Assembly: GCA_964480995.1 (NCBI GenBank)
Contig: CAYZRZ010000055.1
Location: forward strand, 1-12,864
Direction of reading: 5' to 3'
Length of the DNA: 12,864 bases
Source: UBA1038 sp964480995
GTDB lineage: Bacteria; Bacillota; Clostridia; Christensenellales; Aristaeellaceae
The translations under genes were made by a program, and so were the position numbers. The first letter of the stretch is position 1, and each line of letters starts with the position of its first letter. The notes below the pieces were generated by a model, which ran no database searches, was not told the DNA's origin, and saw nothing but the letters and a program-made list of their open reading frames with translations. Below, one piece after another: positions 1 through 6,333 of this stretch.

Positions 1-1
1 G

Positions 2-751
2 CTGACCCTGCTGGTGGAGGCGGATGGGCTGGAACCGCTGGAGAAGACCTATTCGATCAACTACGGCCGCAACCTGCTGCCGGTAGAGTTTAAAAGCCAG
101 CTGCCCGAAACGCTGACGGGGGATAAGTACGTCATCAGCGGGGTGACCGATCCCGCCACCACGATACAGCTGGTGGTCAACGGCAAGAGCACCAGCAAAA
201 AGAGCAACAACAGGGGCGAGTTCAGCTTCAACATCGATACAAAGGAGGAGGGCGAGTACATCGTACGGATGTCCTTCCAGAAGGGCAGCCTGGATATCCG
301 CACCTTTGATATCACCGCTGTGCGCGGCGCTGCCATCCCCGAGGGTCAGGCGATAGAGACAGGCGAGGCCGCCATTGTCCCCGCGCAGGATCAGGGCGAG
401 GCGGTCAGCCCCAGCTATACGGATCTGATCGCCAAGGCGGATATCTATGACGGCAAGCTGCTGACCTACGATGGCTTCATTACCGGGATAGAGCAGCAGG
501 CCGGCGATTATGTGATCAGCCTGGCCCTGCGCATGGGCCCCACCGGCTATGCCGATACCGTGATCCTGGTGGCTGACAGCGATCCGGGCTATACGGTTGA
601 CAGCAAGGTCCGCGTCTATGGTATTCTGGAAGGCCTGGGCGCCGAGGGGGCTGAGAGCGCTGAGCACAGCTATCCCAAGCTGCGGGCGCAGAACATCACC
701 CTGCTGGAGGAGGCGGTGCCCGCGGCGGCGGAAGAGGCCGGCGGCGCCTGA
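2..751 (+). CDS. C-terminal part of a secreted Ig-like/OB-like domain protein (5' truncated by window edge)
   Basis: The reading frame is open to the left edge of the window, so the start lies outside; a GTG at position 14 is only an internal valine codon. About 249 residues are visible. The first ~105 residues look like a bacterial Ig-like beta domain: a Gly-Val-Thr-Asp-Pro turn, alternating hydrophobic strands and a closing 'FDITAVR' strand. A Pro/Ala/Glu-rich linker follows. A second beta domain (roughly residues 135-230) has the pattern of an OB-fold ('YDGFITGIEQQAGDYVISL', then 'SKVRVYGILEG'). The tail is Ala/Glu-rich and has no sortase motif or transmembrane anchor. An extracellular or cell-wall-associated role is inferred from the domain style; no catalytic motif is visible and I do not recognise the family. 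It ends 62 bases before the next start and could lie in the same transcript. Confidence 0.6.
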   Translation: MTLLVEADGLEPLEKTYSINYGRNLLPVEFKSQLPETLTGDKYVISGVTDPATTIQLVVNGKSTSKKSNNRGEFSFNIDTKEEGEYIVRMSFQKGSLDIRTFDITAVRGAAIPEGQAIETGEAAIVPAQDQGEAVSPSYTDLIAKADIYDGKLLTYDGFITGIEQQAGDYVISLALRMGPTGYADTVILVADSDPGYTVDSKVRVYGILEGLGAEGAESAEHSYPKLRAQNITLLEEAVPAAAEEAGGA

Positions 752-758
752 TCACCCT

Positions 759-775
759 GCCCGGCGGGGCCGGGC
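759..775 (+). other. GC-rich intergenic hairpin
   Basis: GCCCGGC and GCCGGGC form a perfect 7-bp stem around a 3-base GGG loop in the gap between the secreted-protein gene and the prs-like gene. No T-run follows, so it is not a standard intrinsic terminator. It could protect the 3' end of the upstream message or reduce read-through. The role is inference. Confidence 0.4.
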
Positions 776-801
776 GACAGATGGATAAAGAATTATTTCT
801 C

Positions 802-807
802 AGGAGG
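802..807 (+). promoter_or_regulatory. Ribosome binding site that fixes the prs-like start at 814
   Basis: AGGAGG lies 6 bases before ATG 814. The in-frame ATG at 781 is preceded only by GC-rich sequence without a Shine-Dalgarno match, and this AGGAGG would fall inside the longer reading. The start is therefore placed at 814. Confidence 0.8.
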
Positions 808-813
808 GCAGAC

Positions 814-2025
814 ATGGCGGGTACGGTTGTTTCATGGGCGAAGGATTTGAATGAGGTTCCTTACGGGCCGCTTGGAATTATCGCGATGAACGGGTGCGAA
901 AAGATCGGCGAAATGATCAATACCTGGCTGCTGAAGTGGCACAGCCTGGAGGAAGATACCGACACGCAGTTCTATACAGTGCCCGGCGGCAACCGGGACA
1001 GCTTTCTGATCAAGGCCTACTGCCCCCGCTTCGGCACGGGGGAAGGCAAGGGCCTGATCAAGGAGAGCGTGCGCGGCCTTGATATTTACATCATCACCGA
1101 TGTGACCAACTACTCAATGACCTACACGATGTATGATCAGGTTGTGCCCATGTCACCCGACGATCATTACCAGGACCTCAAGCGCGTGATCGCCGCCATC
1201 GGCGGCAAGGCCAAACGCGTCAATGTCATCATGCCCTTCCTGTATGAAAGCCGCCAGCACCGCCGCACATCCCGCGAGAGCCTGGATTGCGCCATGGCCC
1301 TGCAAGAGCTGGAGAGCATGGGCGTGGAGAACATCATCACCTTTGACGCGCACGACCCCCGCGTGGTCAACGCCGTGCCCCAGCTGGGCTTTGAAAACGT
1401 GATGCCCACCTACCAGATGCTCAAGGCCCTGTGCCACGATGTGAAGGACCTGAATATCAGCAGGGAAAGCATGCTGGTGGTCAGCCCGGATGAAGGCGCC
1501 ATGCAGCGCAACATATTCTATGCTTCCGTCCTGGCGCTGGATCTGGGCATGTTCTACAAGCGGCGCGACTACACCACCATCGTCAGCGGCAGAAACCCCA
1601 TCATCGCCCATGAGTACATAGGTGCTGATGTGGAGGGCATGGACGTCATCGTATCCGATGATATCCTCTCTTCCGGTGAATCGCTGCTTGACCTGGCCAG
1701 GGAGTTGAAAAAGCGCAAGGCCAACCGCATCATCTGCATGGTAACCTTCGCCTTCTTCACCAGCGGCCTCGCGGAATTTGACGAGGCGTATGAGCAGGGG
1801 ATCATCTACAAGGTGATTGCCACCAACCTGAACTATACCAACCCTGATCTGCTGAAGGCCAAATGGTTCTCGCAGGCGGATGTATCCAAGTTCGTGGCTT
1901 ACCTGATCGCCACGCTCAACCATGACCGCAGCCTCAGCGCCCTGCTGAACCCCTACAACCGCGTGAAGGGCCTGCTGAACCGCTACGCGGAAGAGCAGGC
2001 GCGAAACGGTCTGCGCTTAGTGTGA
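814..2025 (+). CDS. prs: Ribose-phosphate pyrophosphokinase (PRPP synthetase), divergent long form
   Basis: This probably makes PRPP from ribose 5-phosphate and ATP in the cytoplasm, for nucleotide, His and Trp synthesis. From ATG 814 it has 403 residues, against about 315 for classical Prs; the extra length is N-terminal (residues 1-90) and C-terminal (340-403). Family landmarks appear in order: 'RGLDIYIITD' (87-96) where classical Prs has the RG-DVF segment; 'PFLYESRQHRRTSRES' (141-156), matching the catalytic flexible loop with RQ kept but RQDRK changed to RQHRR; 'TFDAHDP' (176-182), matching TMDLHA; 'VVSPDEGAMQR' (222-232), matching the VVSPDVGG segment; and the PRPP-binding loop 'DVIVSDDILSSGESL' (277-291) with paired Asp 282/283, but SSGES instead of the usual TAGT-type ending. 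The stop overlaps the next start (TGATG), so translation is coupled to the small gene downstream. Family membership is firm; full activity is inferred. Confidence 0.85.
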   Translation: MAGTVVSWAKDLNEVPYGPLGIIAMNGCEKIGEMINTWLLKWHSLEEDTDTQFYTVPGGNRDSFLIKAYCPRFGTGEGKGLIKESVRGLDIYIITDVTNYSMTYTMYDQVVPMSPDDHYQDLKRVIAAIGGKAKRVNVIMPFLYESRQHRRTSRESLDCAMALQELESMGVENIITFDAHDPRVVNAVPQLGFENVMPTYQMLKALCHDVKDLNISRESMLVVSPDEGAMQRNIFYASVLALDLGMFYKRRDYTTIVSGRNPIIAHEYIGADVEGMDVIVSDDILSSGESLLDLARELKKRKANRIICMVTFAFFTSGLAEFDEAYEQGIIYKVIATNLNYTNPDLLKAKWFSQADVSKFVAYLIATLNHDRSLSALLNPYNRVKGLLNRYAEEQARNGLRLV

Positions 2026-2444
2026 TGAACCCCGAAACAGACGATAAAAAAAGCGGCCTGATCAGGCGCTCAAAGGAGCTGCTGGATACGGCGATGGGCG
2101 GCCTGAAGGGCCGGGATATGAACGCCCTGATGGATGAGTTTACGCAGGAGATGACCGTGGTGGCCGAAGGGCTGAGCGAGGATCTGTCCATTGCTCAGCG
2201 CGATCTGGCCCAGCTGTCCGCCGCGCAGACCATCCTGGAAGAAACCAGGGCCAAGGATAGGCGTGAGCTGTCGGACAGGCTGGAAGCGATCGAAAAGCGC
2301 CTGACTGCCCTTGAAAAGCAGCGGGAGAAGGGGCAAAAGCGGGGCGGCCTGTCTCAAGTACTGCGGCAGGTGACGGTGATAGCCGCCATCATCGCGGGCG
2401 CGTGGGTCCTGGTGACGGTGCTCAATCTGTTGGGAGGGTCTTAG
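2025..2444 (+). CDS. Small coiled-coil protein with C-terminal membrane anchor, unknown function
   Basis: I do not recognise this 139-residue protein. The start at ATG 2025 overlaps the prs stop as TGATG; a GTG at 2022 would add one residue. No strong Shine-Dalgarno site is visible, which fits translational coupling. The N-terminal half is polar and helical. Residues ~50-103 are Glu/Lys/Arg/Leu-rich with a heptad-like spacing (for example 'LSDRLEAIEKRLTALEKQ'), suggesting a coiled coil. After a basic stretch (100-107), residues ~112-135 form one hydrophobic transmembrane helix, ending in a short Gly-Gly-Ser tail. This gives the topology of a tail-anchored protein whose coiled coil lies in the cytoplasm. 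Its stop directly abuts the next start, so it is probably made together with that protein. Confidence 0.75.
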   Translation: MNPETDDKKSGLIRRSKELLDTAMGGLKGRDMNALMDEFTQEMTVVAEGLSEDLSIAQRDLAQLSAAQTILEETRAKDRRELSDRLEAIEKRLTALEKQREKGQKRGGLSQVLRQVTVIAAIIAGAWVLVTVLNLLGGS

Positions 2445-2927
2445 GTGACAAGCTTTAAGGAGTTAGCGGAAAAGTATCAAAAGAAGCAGAGCGCGACGCT
2501 GACAGACAGCGTTGCCGCCGGTCTCAGCCTGGCCGATGAGGTATCGGTGGATCTGGGCCTGATCAGCGATAACGGCCTGCTGGACGCGGCCAGCTTTGGT
2601 CTGCCCCTGTTTCTCATCGCCTTCACCGAGGGCGGCCGCGTATTGTTGGGCAAAAAGACCGCGACAGCCGGCATGCAGGATTCCGCTTTCCGCCTGGCCA
2701 AGACGGGCATCGCGATGGGCGCAGGCGCCGTGGTCGCGGGGCTGGGCGCGGGCGCTCTGCCGGCGGTGCCGGTGGCCATGGGCCTGCGCGCGCTGATGGA
2801 TAAGTACCGCAGCCAGGCCATGACCGGCCTGCGCATCGAGCGGCGCATCAAGCGCCTGCGCGCCCTGCGGGAACAGCCGCTCGGGGAAGCCTCTGTATGG
2901 GAAGCGCTGCCGGAGGGGAAGCATTGA
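2445..2927 (+). CDS. Small Gly/Ala-rich hydrophobic protein, unknown function
   Basis: This 160-residue protein starts at GTG 2445, immediately after the previous stop, with GGGAGGG at 2432-2438 as a well-placed ribosome binding site. The N-terminus (1-20) is a charged helix. Residues ~45-61 are hydrophobic ('GLLDAASFGLPLFLIAF'). Residues ~87-118 are a long Gly/Ala/Val stretch with small-xxx-small spacing ('MGAGAVVAGLGAGALPA'), the kind of sequence that packs tightly in a membrane (glycine-zipper style). The C-terminal ~40 residues are strongly basic ('RIERRIKRLRALRE') and then acidic. There is no signal peptide. Family not recognised. Given the coupling to the anchored coiled-coil gene upstream, the two products may act together at the membrane; that is inference. 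Confidence 0.7.
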   Translation: MTSFKELAEKYQKKQSATLTDSVAAGLSLADEVSVDLGLISDNGLLDAASFGLPLFLIAFTEGGRVLLGKKTATAGMQDSAFRLAKTGIAMGAGAVVAGLGAGALPAVPVAMGLRALMDKYRSQAMTGLRIERRIKRLRALREQPLGEASVWEALPEGKH

Positions 2928-2939
2928 GCATCTCCTTGC

Positions 2940-3095
2940 GCGGCCGGGCACATCGGCGTTCGTTCACTGGTTGTTGGATGCGCGGATTGCGATCTGGGCC
3001 TTTACAACGCGCTTGGGTTTACCGCGCGTTTGGGCAGCATGCCGGCCTTTGATATGCAAGCACTGCGGAAACCGGAAGCCGTCCTGCATCATTAA
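2940..3095 (+). pseudogene. C-terminal remnant of a GNAT-type acetyltransferase
   Basis: In the frame that ends at TAA 3093-3095 the translation carries 'SLVVGCADCDLGLYNALGF' followed by a short tail. The pattern of a hydrophobic strand, then xxGLYxxLGF, is the usual end of a GNAT N-acetyltransferase. There is no start codon with a ribosome binding site, and the frame opens right after the stop at 2925-2927, so only about 50 codons of a ~150-codon gene remain. The acetyl-CoA-binding part is absent. The assignment rests on one motif and is tentative. Nothing else is visible in the 2928-3104 gap. Confidence 0.4.
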
Positions 3096-3104
3096 GCGCA
3101 GAAC

Positions 3105-3586
3105 CTAAATCTCCGCCGTCTCAAACAGGGTTTCCGCCTTCCCAGCAGCTTCATCTGCTTGTATCCGGCCTCCCGCATGCGCAGGAGGCCTTTATCGTAC
3201 CCGCCGTCGATCTGGTCCGCGAAGTGGCAGTCGCTGGAGAGGATGACCTCGCCGCCCAGATCGTGCCAGTGCCTGAGGAGAGGCAGCTCGGGATAGGGGG
3301 AGGAAGCGCCGAAGCGGGGGATGGCCCCGGTATTCACTTCCAGCAGGCGGCAGCCTGTGATAGCCTGCTCCATGCATTCAAAGGCGGCCCGCGTCACGGC
3401 AGGGTCATCCGGGTCAAACAGTTCATGGGCACGGTTGTGGCGCATCACCAGATCAAAGTGGCCGGAGATGCCCAGGCTGACAAAGCCGCGGCTGATGGCG
3501 GCCAGCACCATCTCTTCAGCGGTATTGCGCCCGTCGCAGAACTGGGAATGAACGTGCGGGGATGAAAGGGGGATGGATGAGATCAA
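3105..3586 (-). pseudogene. Decayed PHP-family histidinol-phosphatase (internal deletion and frameshift)
   Basis: Intact relatives (HisK/HisJ-type histidinol-phosphatases, about 260-270 residues, metal-dependent PHP fold) remove phosphate from histidinol phosphate. Here the N-terminal metal motif 'HVHSQFCDG' (residues 11-19) and 'LGISGH' (38-43) run straight into 'FDLVMRHN' (44-51), which in intact members lies over 100 residues later. The middle part, with its DYVIGSVH-type metal ligands, is gone. The C-terminal half remains recognisable: 'LEVNTGAI' (82-89), 'SSPYPELPLL', 'ILSSDCHFAD' (115-124). At 3141-3143 a run of G on the coding strand appears one base short: the current frame becomes Arg-rich and runs to 3092, whereas shifting the frame gives 'GKAETLFETAEI' and a stop at 3105-3107. 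The start is TTG 3586, overlapping the upstream phosphatase stop. Not expected to be active. Confidence 0.75.
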
Positions 3587-4371
3587 AGCGTAAGTTCCCC
3601 CTTGATGGCGCGGTTTAAGATATCAAGCCCCTTCTCAAAGCAGGGCTGGTTGGAGGCGACGAGGGCGCAGGGACGGCCGAAATCAATGTCAGAGCCGCCG
3701 GGACCGGGCACCGCGATCCGGCCGCCCGCCTCCGTGATCAGCAGCGCGCCGGCGGCGTAGTCCCAGGGGGAGAGAAGCATCTCAAAGAAAAAATCTGTCC
3801 GCCCGCAGGCTGTCCAGGCCAGGTCAAGCGCGGCGGAACCCGTGCGGCGCAGATCGCCCGCCGCGTGCAGCATGGCCAGCGCTGCCTGAAGGCTGACTTT
3901 GGACAGCTGCGGATGATAGGGCGCGGTGCCAAAGGTGATCAGTGCCCGGTCAAAGGGCTTGCCGCTCACGCGGATGGGTTCGCCGTTGAGCCGCGCGCCT
4001 TTACCGGCCTCTGCCGTGAACATTTCCCGGCTGTAGGGGTCATAGACCAGGGCGATTTGGGGCTTGCGAGCCACTGTCAAGCCGACCGATACAGCGGAAA
4101 ATGACCTGCCGCGCGTAAAATTGACCGTTCCGTCGATGGGGTCAACGATCCAGGTGGGGGTATCGGTCAGGGATTGGTTTTCCTGCTCCTCAGAAAAAAA
4201 CAGGGAACCCGGCAGGATTTGCAAAAGGCCCTCCCGCAGAAATTCCTGCACCTCGACATCGCGGTCGGTCACATAATTAAAATGGCCCTCTTTATCATGG
4301 ATGGCGCTGTCGCTGCTGTCTGTGATCAGCGAGCCCGCCGCCCTGACCAGGGCCTCCAGTTTGTTCAGCAT
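3583..4371 (-). CDS. Inositol-monophosphatase-family phosphatase
   Basis: A 262-residue Mg-dependent phosphatase of the IMPase/SuhB/CysQ superfamily, normal length. Metal and catalytic motifs are complete: 'FSEEQ' (59-63) with Glu61, 'WIVDPIDGTVNF' (74-85) with Asp77 and Asp80, and 'SPWDYAAGALLITEAGG' (201-217) with Asp204. The substrate could be myo-inositol phosphate, 3'-phosphoadenosine phosphate or another sugar phosphate; the sequence alone does not decide. Some members (HisN type) act on histidinol phosphate, which is of interest because the next gene is a broken PHP histidinol-phosphatase. A good site, AGAAGGAGA at 4377-4385, precedes the ATG. A minus-strand extended -10 lies at 4415-4423, giving a short leader of about 37 bases. 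Confidence 0.88.
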   Translation of the reverse strand: MLNKLEALVRAAGSLITDSSDSAIHDKEGHFNYVTDRDVEVQEFLREGLLQILPGSLFFSEEQENQSLTDTPTWIVDPIDGTVNFTRGRSFSAVSVGLTVARKPQIALVYDPYSREMFTAEAGKGARLNGEPIRVSGKPFDRALITFGTAPYHPQLSKVSLQAALAMLHAAGDLRRTGSAALDLAWTACGRTDFFFEMLLSPWDYAAGALLITEAGGRIAVPGPGGSDIDFGRPCALVASNQPCFEKGLDILNRAIKGELTL

Positions 4372-4414
4372 TCGTATCTCCTTCTGCCAAAAACGTGAAT
4401 TTCTGACGGGTCAA

Positions 4415-4423
4415 ATTATAGCA
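4415..4423 (-). promoter_or_regulatory. Extended -10 promoter of the IMPase-family gene
   Basis: Read leftwards, the sequence is TGCTATAAT: a perfect TATAAT with the extended-10 TG. No TTGACA-like -35 is present at 17 bases; that position overlaps the opposite promoter's -10. Predicted transcription start is near 4408. Confidence 0.6.
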
Positions 4424-4438
4424 TAAGGCGAATGGGTA

Positions 4439-4447
4439 TGCTATAAT
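4439..4447 (+). promoter_or_regulatory. Extended -10 promoter of the ttcA-like gene
   Basis: TGCTATAAT is a consensus extended -10. The expected -35 position (near 4419-4424) is TAGCAT, which is the other promoter's -10 region, so recognition probably relies on the extended -10. Predicted start of transcription is near 4454, leaving a leader of about 20 bases before the TTG start. Confidence 0.65.
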
Positions 4448-4474
4448 CATGCCTGTTCTGCCGGGAGGATAGAT

Positions 4475-5302
4475 TTGGAAAATTTAAAGGATCAGGTTGA
4501 GCGCGGCATCACAACTGCCTACCGCAAGACCATCTGGCGCTATTTTGTCTGCGCCGTCAAAGAGTATCAATTAATTCAGCCGGGCGACCGCGTGGCTGTC
4601 TGCGTATCGGGCGGCAAGGATTCGTTCCTGCTGGCCAAGTGCATGCAGCTGCTTCACAGGCACAGCATGGTCCCCTTCGAGCTTCACTTTTTATCGATGG
4701 ATCCCGGCTTCTCGCCTGAGAAACGCCGCACCATGGAGGAAACCGCGGAGGCCCTGGGCGTACCGCTTCATTTTTTCGAGACAGATATCTATGAAAGCAT
4801 TGAGGCCGCCAAGAACTCGCCCTGTCACGTCTGCGCGTCCATGCGCCGCGGGCACCTGTATAAGCAGGCGCAGCTGCTTGGCTGCAACAAGATCGCCCTG
4901 GGTCACCATTATGATGACGTGATCGAGACCACGATGCTGAGCCTGCTGTATGGCGGGGAATTCAAAACTATGATGCCCAAGCTGCACAGCCGCAACTTTG
5001 AAGGCATGGAACTGATCCGTCCCTTTTATCTGGTGCGGGAGGAGCAGGTGAAAAGCTTTGTCGCCCGCTATGGCATCCCGGTGATGACCTGCGCCTGCCG
5101 CGTCACGCAGCGGGAGGACGGCGGCAAGCGCAAGCAGGTCAAGCAGCTGATCAAGGATCTGAAGAAAACCATCCCTCTGGTTGAGAGCAGCATTTTTTCA
5201 TCGGCGCAAAAAGTAAGCCTGGGCGCGGTGCTTGGCTGGCGCATGCGGGATGAAGGGCCTTTTACCTCCTTCCTGGATGTGTACGGGCAGGATGAGGGTT
5301 AG
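4475..5302 (+). CDS. ttcA: TtcA-like tRNA 2-thiocytidine synthetase (PP-loop ATPase)
   Basis: A 275-residue cytoplasmic enzyme of the TtcA/TtuA family, which activates a tRNA base with ATP and inserts sulfur using an Fe-S cluster; TtcA acts on C32 of tRNA. Visible motifs: PP-loop 'VSGGKDS' (44-50); the cluster-binding pair 'CHVC' (Cys117, Cys120); 'GHHYDDVIETTMLSLLYGG' (143-161), typical of TtcA; and a further cysteine pair at 206/208 ('TCAC') where the third cluster ligand is expected. Length matches the family (about 250-310). It starts at TTG 4475 with GGGAGGA at 4463-4469; no better ATG is near. It is transcribed away from the IMPase-family gene from an overlapping promoter. The exact target base (C32 2-thiocytidine or another) is inferred from the family. 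Confidence 0.85.
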   Translation: MENLKDQVERGITTAYRKTIWRYFVCAVKEYQLIQPGDRVAVCVSGGKDSFLLAKCMQLLHRHSMVPFELHFLSMDPGFSPEKRRTMEETAEALGVPLHFFETDIYESIEAAKNSPCHVCASMRRGHLYKQAQLLGCNKIALGHHYDDVIETTMLSLLYGGEFKTMMPKLHSRNFEGMELIRPFYLVREEQVKSFVARYGIPVMTCACRVTQREDGGKRKQVKQLIKDLKKTIPLVESSIFSSAQKVSLGAVLGWRMRDEGPFTSFLDVYGQDEG

Positions 5303-5328
5303 CGGGCATCGTTTATTGCCATGGACGC

Positions 5329-5357
5329 TTGACATACAACGAATGAAAAAGTAAACT
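5329..5357 (+). promoter_or_regulatory. Sigma-A-type promoter of the degV gene
   Basis: TTGACA (5329-5334), a 17-base spacer, then TAAACT (5352-5357, four of six matches). Transcription would begin near 5364, with the ribosome binding site GAGGAGG at 5372-5378 almost at the start of the message. Confidence 0.7.
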
Positions 5358-5383
5358 GTATCCATAGTATTGAGGAGGACGGA

Positions 5384-6250
5384 ATGAATCCGAACAGAAT
5401 AGCCGTTTTAGCAGACTCCTGCACCGATGTATCACCCGAACAAATCAAAGAACTTGGCATCTACTCCGTGCCCGTCACCATCATCTACTCAGACGGCGAA
5501 TACAGGGACAAGATTGATATCAGCATCGAAGAGGTATATGAAAGGCTTCCCTTGGAAACGCCGCGTACCTCACTGCCCGGCGGAGATTATATTTTAGATA
5601 CGCTTGATCAGATCAAGCGGGATGGCTATGAGAAGCTGATCATCATCAGCATTTCCAGCGCTTTGTCGGGGACCTGCAACATGATGCGCGTGATGGCCGA
5701 CAGCTATGAAGGGCTGGATATTCATGTGATGGATACCCTCAGCATCAGCTACGGAGCGGGGGGACAGGCGGTGCTTGCCGCGAACCTTGCCCGTGAGGGT
5801 TACACGATGGAAGAAATCATTGAAGCGGTTGATTACAGCATCCGTGAATCCAAAGTGTATTTCTGCCTCTCTACGCTGGATTATCTGGCCCGCGGCGGGC
5901 GCATCGGCAAGGTGTCGGCCGTGCTGGGGTCTCTGCTTAAAATCAAGCCCGTGATCACCTGCAACGTCGAAGGGGCTTACACCATCGCCGCAAAGGTGCG
6001 GGGCAGGGCGCACGCCATCAACGAAACCATCGCGCTGGCTGTGGCGGAAGCGAAGAAGTGCATTGCCTGCTCTGTCGCCGTGATCGACGGCAACGCCAAG
6101 GAAGAAGCCGCCCGCGTCGTGCAGCAGGTCAAACAGCTGATCCCCAATTGCAAGTCATTCATTGAAAGCACTGTCGGTCCGGCGCTGGCTGTTCATACCG
6201 GGCCCGGTCTGCTGGGCATCTATGTACAAGCCCTTCCTGTCATGAAATAA
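5384..6250 (+). CDS. DegV family fatty-acid-binding protein (FakB-like)
   Basis: A 288-residue DegV-family protein. Members bind a fatty acid and present it to the kinase FakA for phosphorylation and use in phospholipid synthesis. Landmarks: 'VLADSCTD' (8-15); 'PRTSLPGG' (60-67), where TSxP contacts the ligand carboxylate; 'SSALSGT' (91-97); 'GAGGQ' (124-128); 'STLDYLARGGRIG' (163-175), running into 'LLKIKPVI' (184-191); and a C-terminal 'AVHTGPGLLGI' (269-279). Length is typical and no part is missing. It starts at ATG 5384, 6 bases after GAGGAGG. It has its own promoter at 5329-5357 and no FakA gene is visible here. Three bases past the stop an AT-rich 83-base gap begins, without a clear terminator, so read-through into rho is possible. 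Confidence 0.92.
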   Translation: MNPNRIAVLADSCTDVSPEQIKELGIYSVPVTIIYSDGEYRDKIDISIEEVYERLPLETPRTSLPGGDYILDTLDQIKRDGYEKLIIISISSALSGTCNMMRVMADSYEGLDIHVMDTLSISYGAGGQAVLAANLAREGYTMEEIIEAVDYSIRESKVYFCLSTLDYLARGGRIGKVSAVLGSLLKIKPVITCNVEGAYTIAAKVRGRAHAINETIALAVAEAKKCIACSVAVIDGNAKEEAARVVQQVKQLIPNCKSFIESTVGPALAVHTGPGLLGIYVQALPVMK

Positions 6251-6333
6251 GCAAACGGCAAACCATAACATATAAATTTCCATAAACAAGACTGCCATTT
6301 CATCCTATTTGATCATTTCTTGGAGGGATATTC

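Larger units (their letters stand above)
4415..4447. repeat. 11-bp perfect inverted repeat holding two divergent -10 elements
   Basis: ATTATAGCATA (4415-4425) and TATGCTATAAT (4437-4447) are exact reverse complements separated by 11 bases (4426-4436). Each arm contains TGCTATAAT pointing outward, one for the leftward phosphatase and one for the rightward ttcA-like gene. The arms could also serve as a symmetrical operator. Confidence 0.75.

Noticed and set aside
781..813. Upstream ATG giving the prs-like protein 11 more residues
   Set aside because: It lacks a ribosome binding site, while AGGAGG at 802-807 is ideally placed for ATG 814.
1153..1923. A 256-codon open frame on the minus strand opposite the prs-like gene
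   Set aside because: It is an antisense shadow of a high-GC coding gene. The plus strand carries clear PRPP synthetase motifs and the minus frame carries none.
3006..3030. Hairpin AACGCGC / GCGCGTT with an 11-base loop, a possible terminator after the small-gene pair
   Set aside because: The T-run after it is only three bases and the stem lies within the GNAT-like remnant, where it is explained by the GC-rich codons. Kept as a weak possibility only.
3224..3565. A plus-strand open frame of 113 codons opposite the decayed phosphatase
   Set aside because: The minus strand shows conserved PHP motifs through the same bases, and the plus frame has no recognisable features or start site.
6251..6333. 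AT-rich gap before rho with TATAAA at 6271-6276 and a repeated CCATAA, considered as a promoter or leader regulatory element
   Set aside because: No -35 hexamer at the right distance and no stable hairpin could be seen, so no specific element is called.
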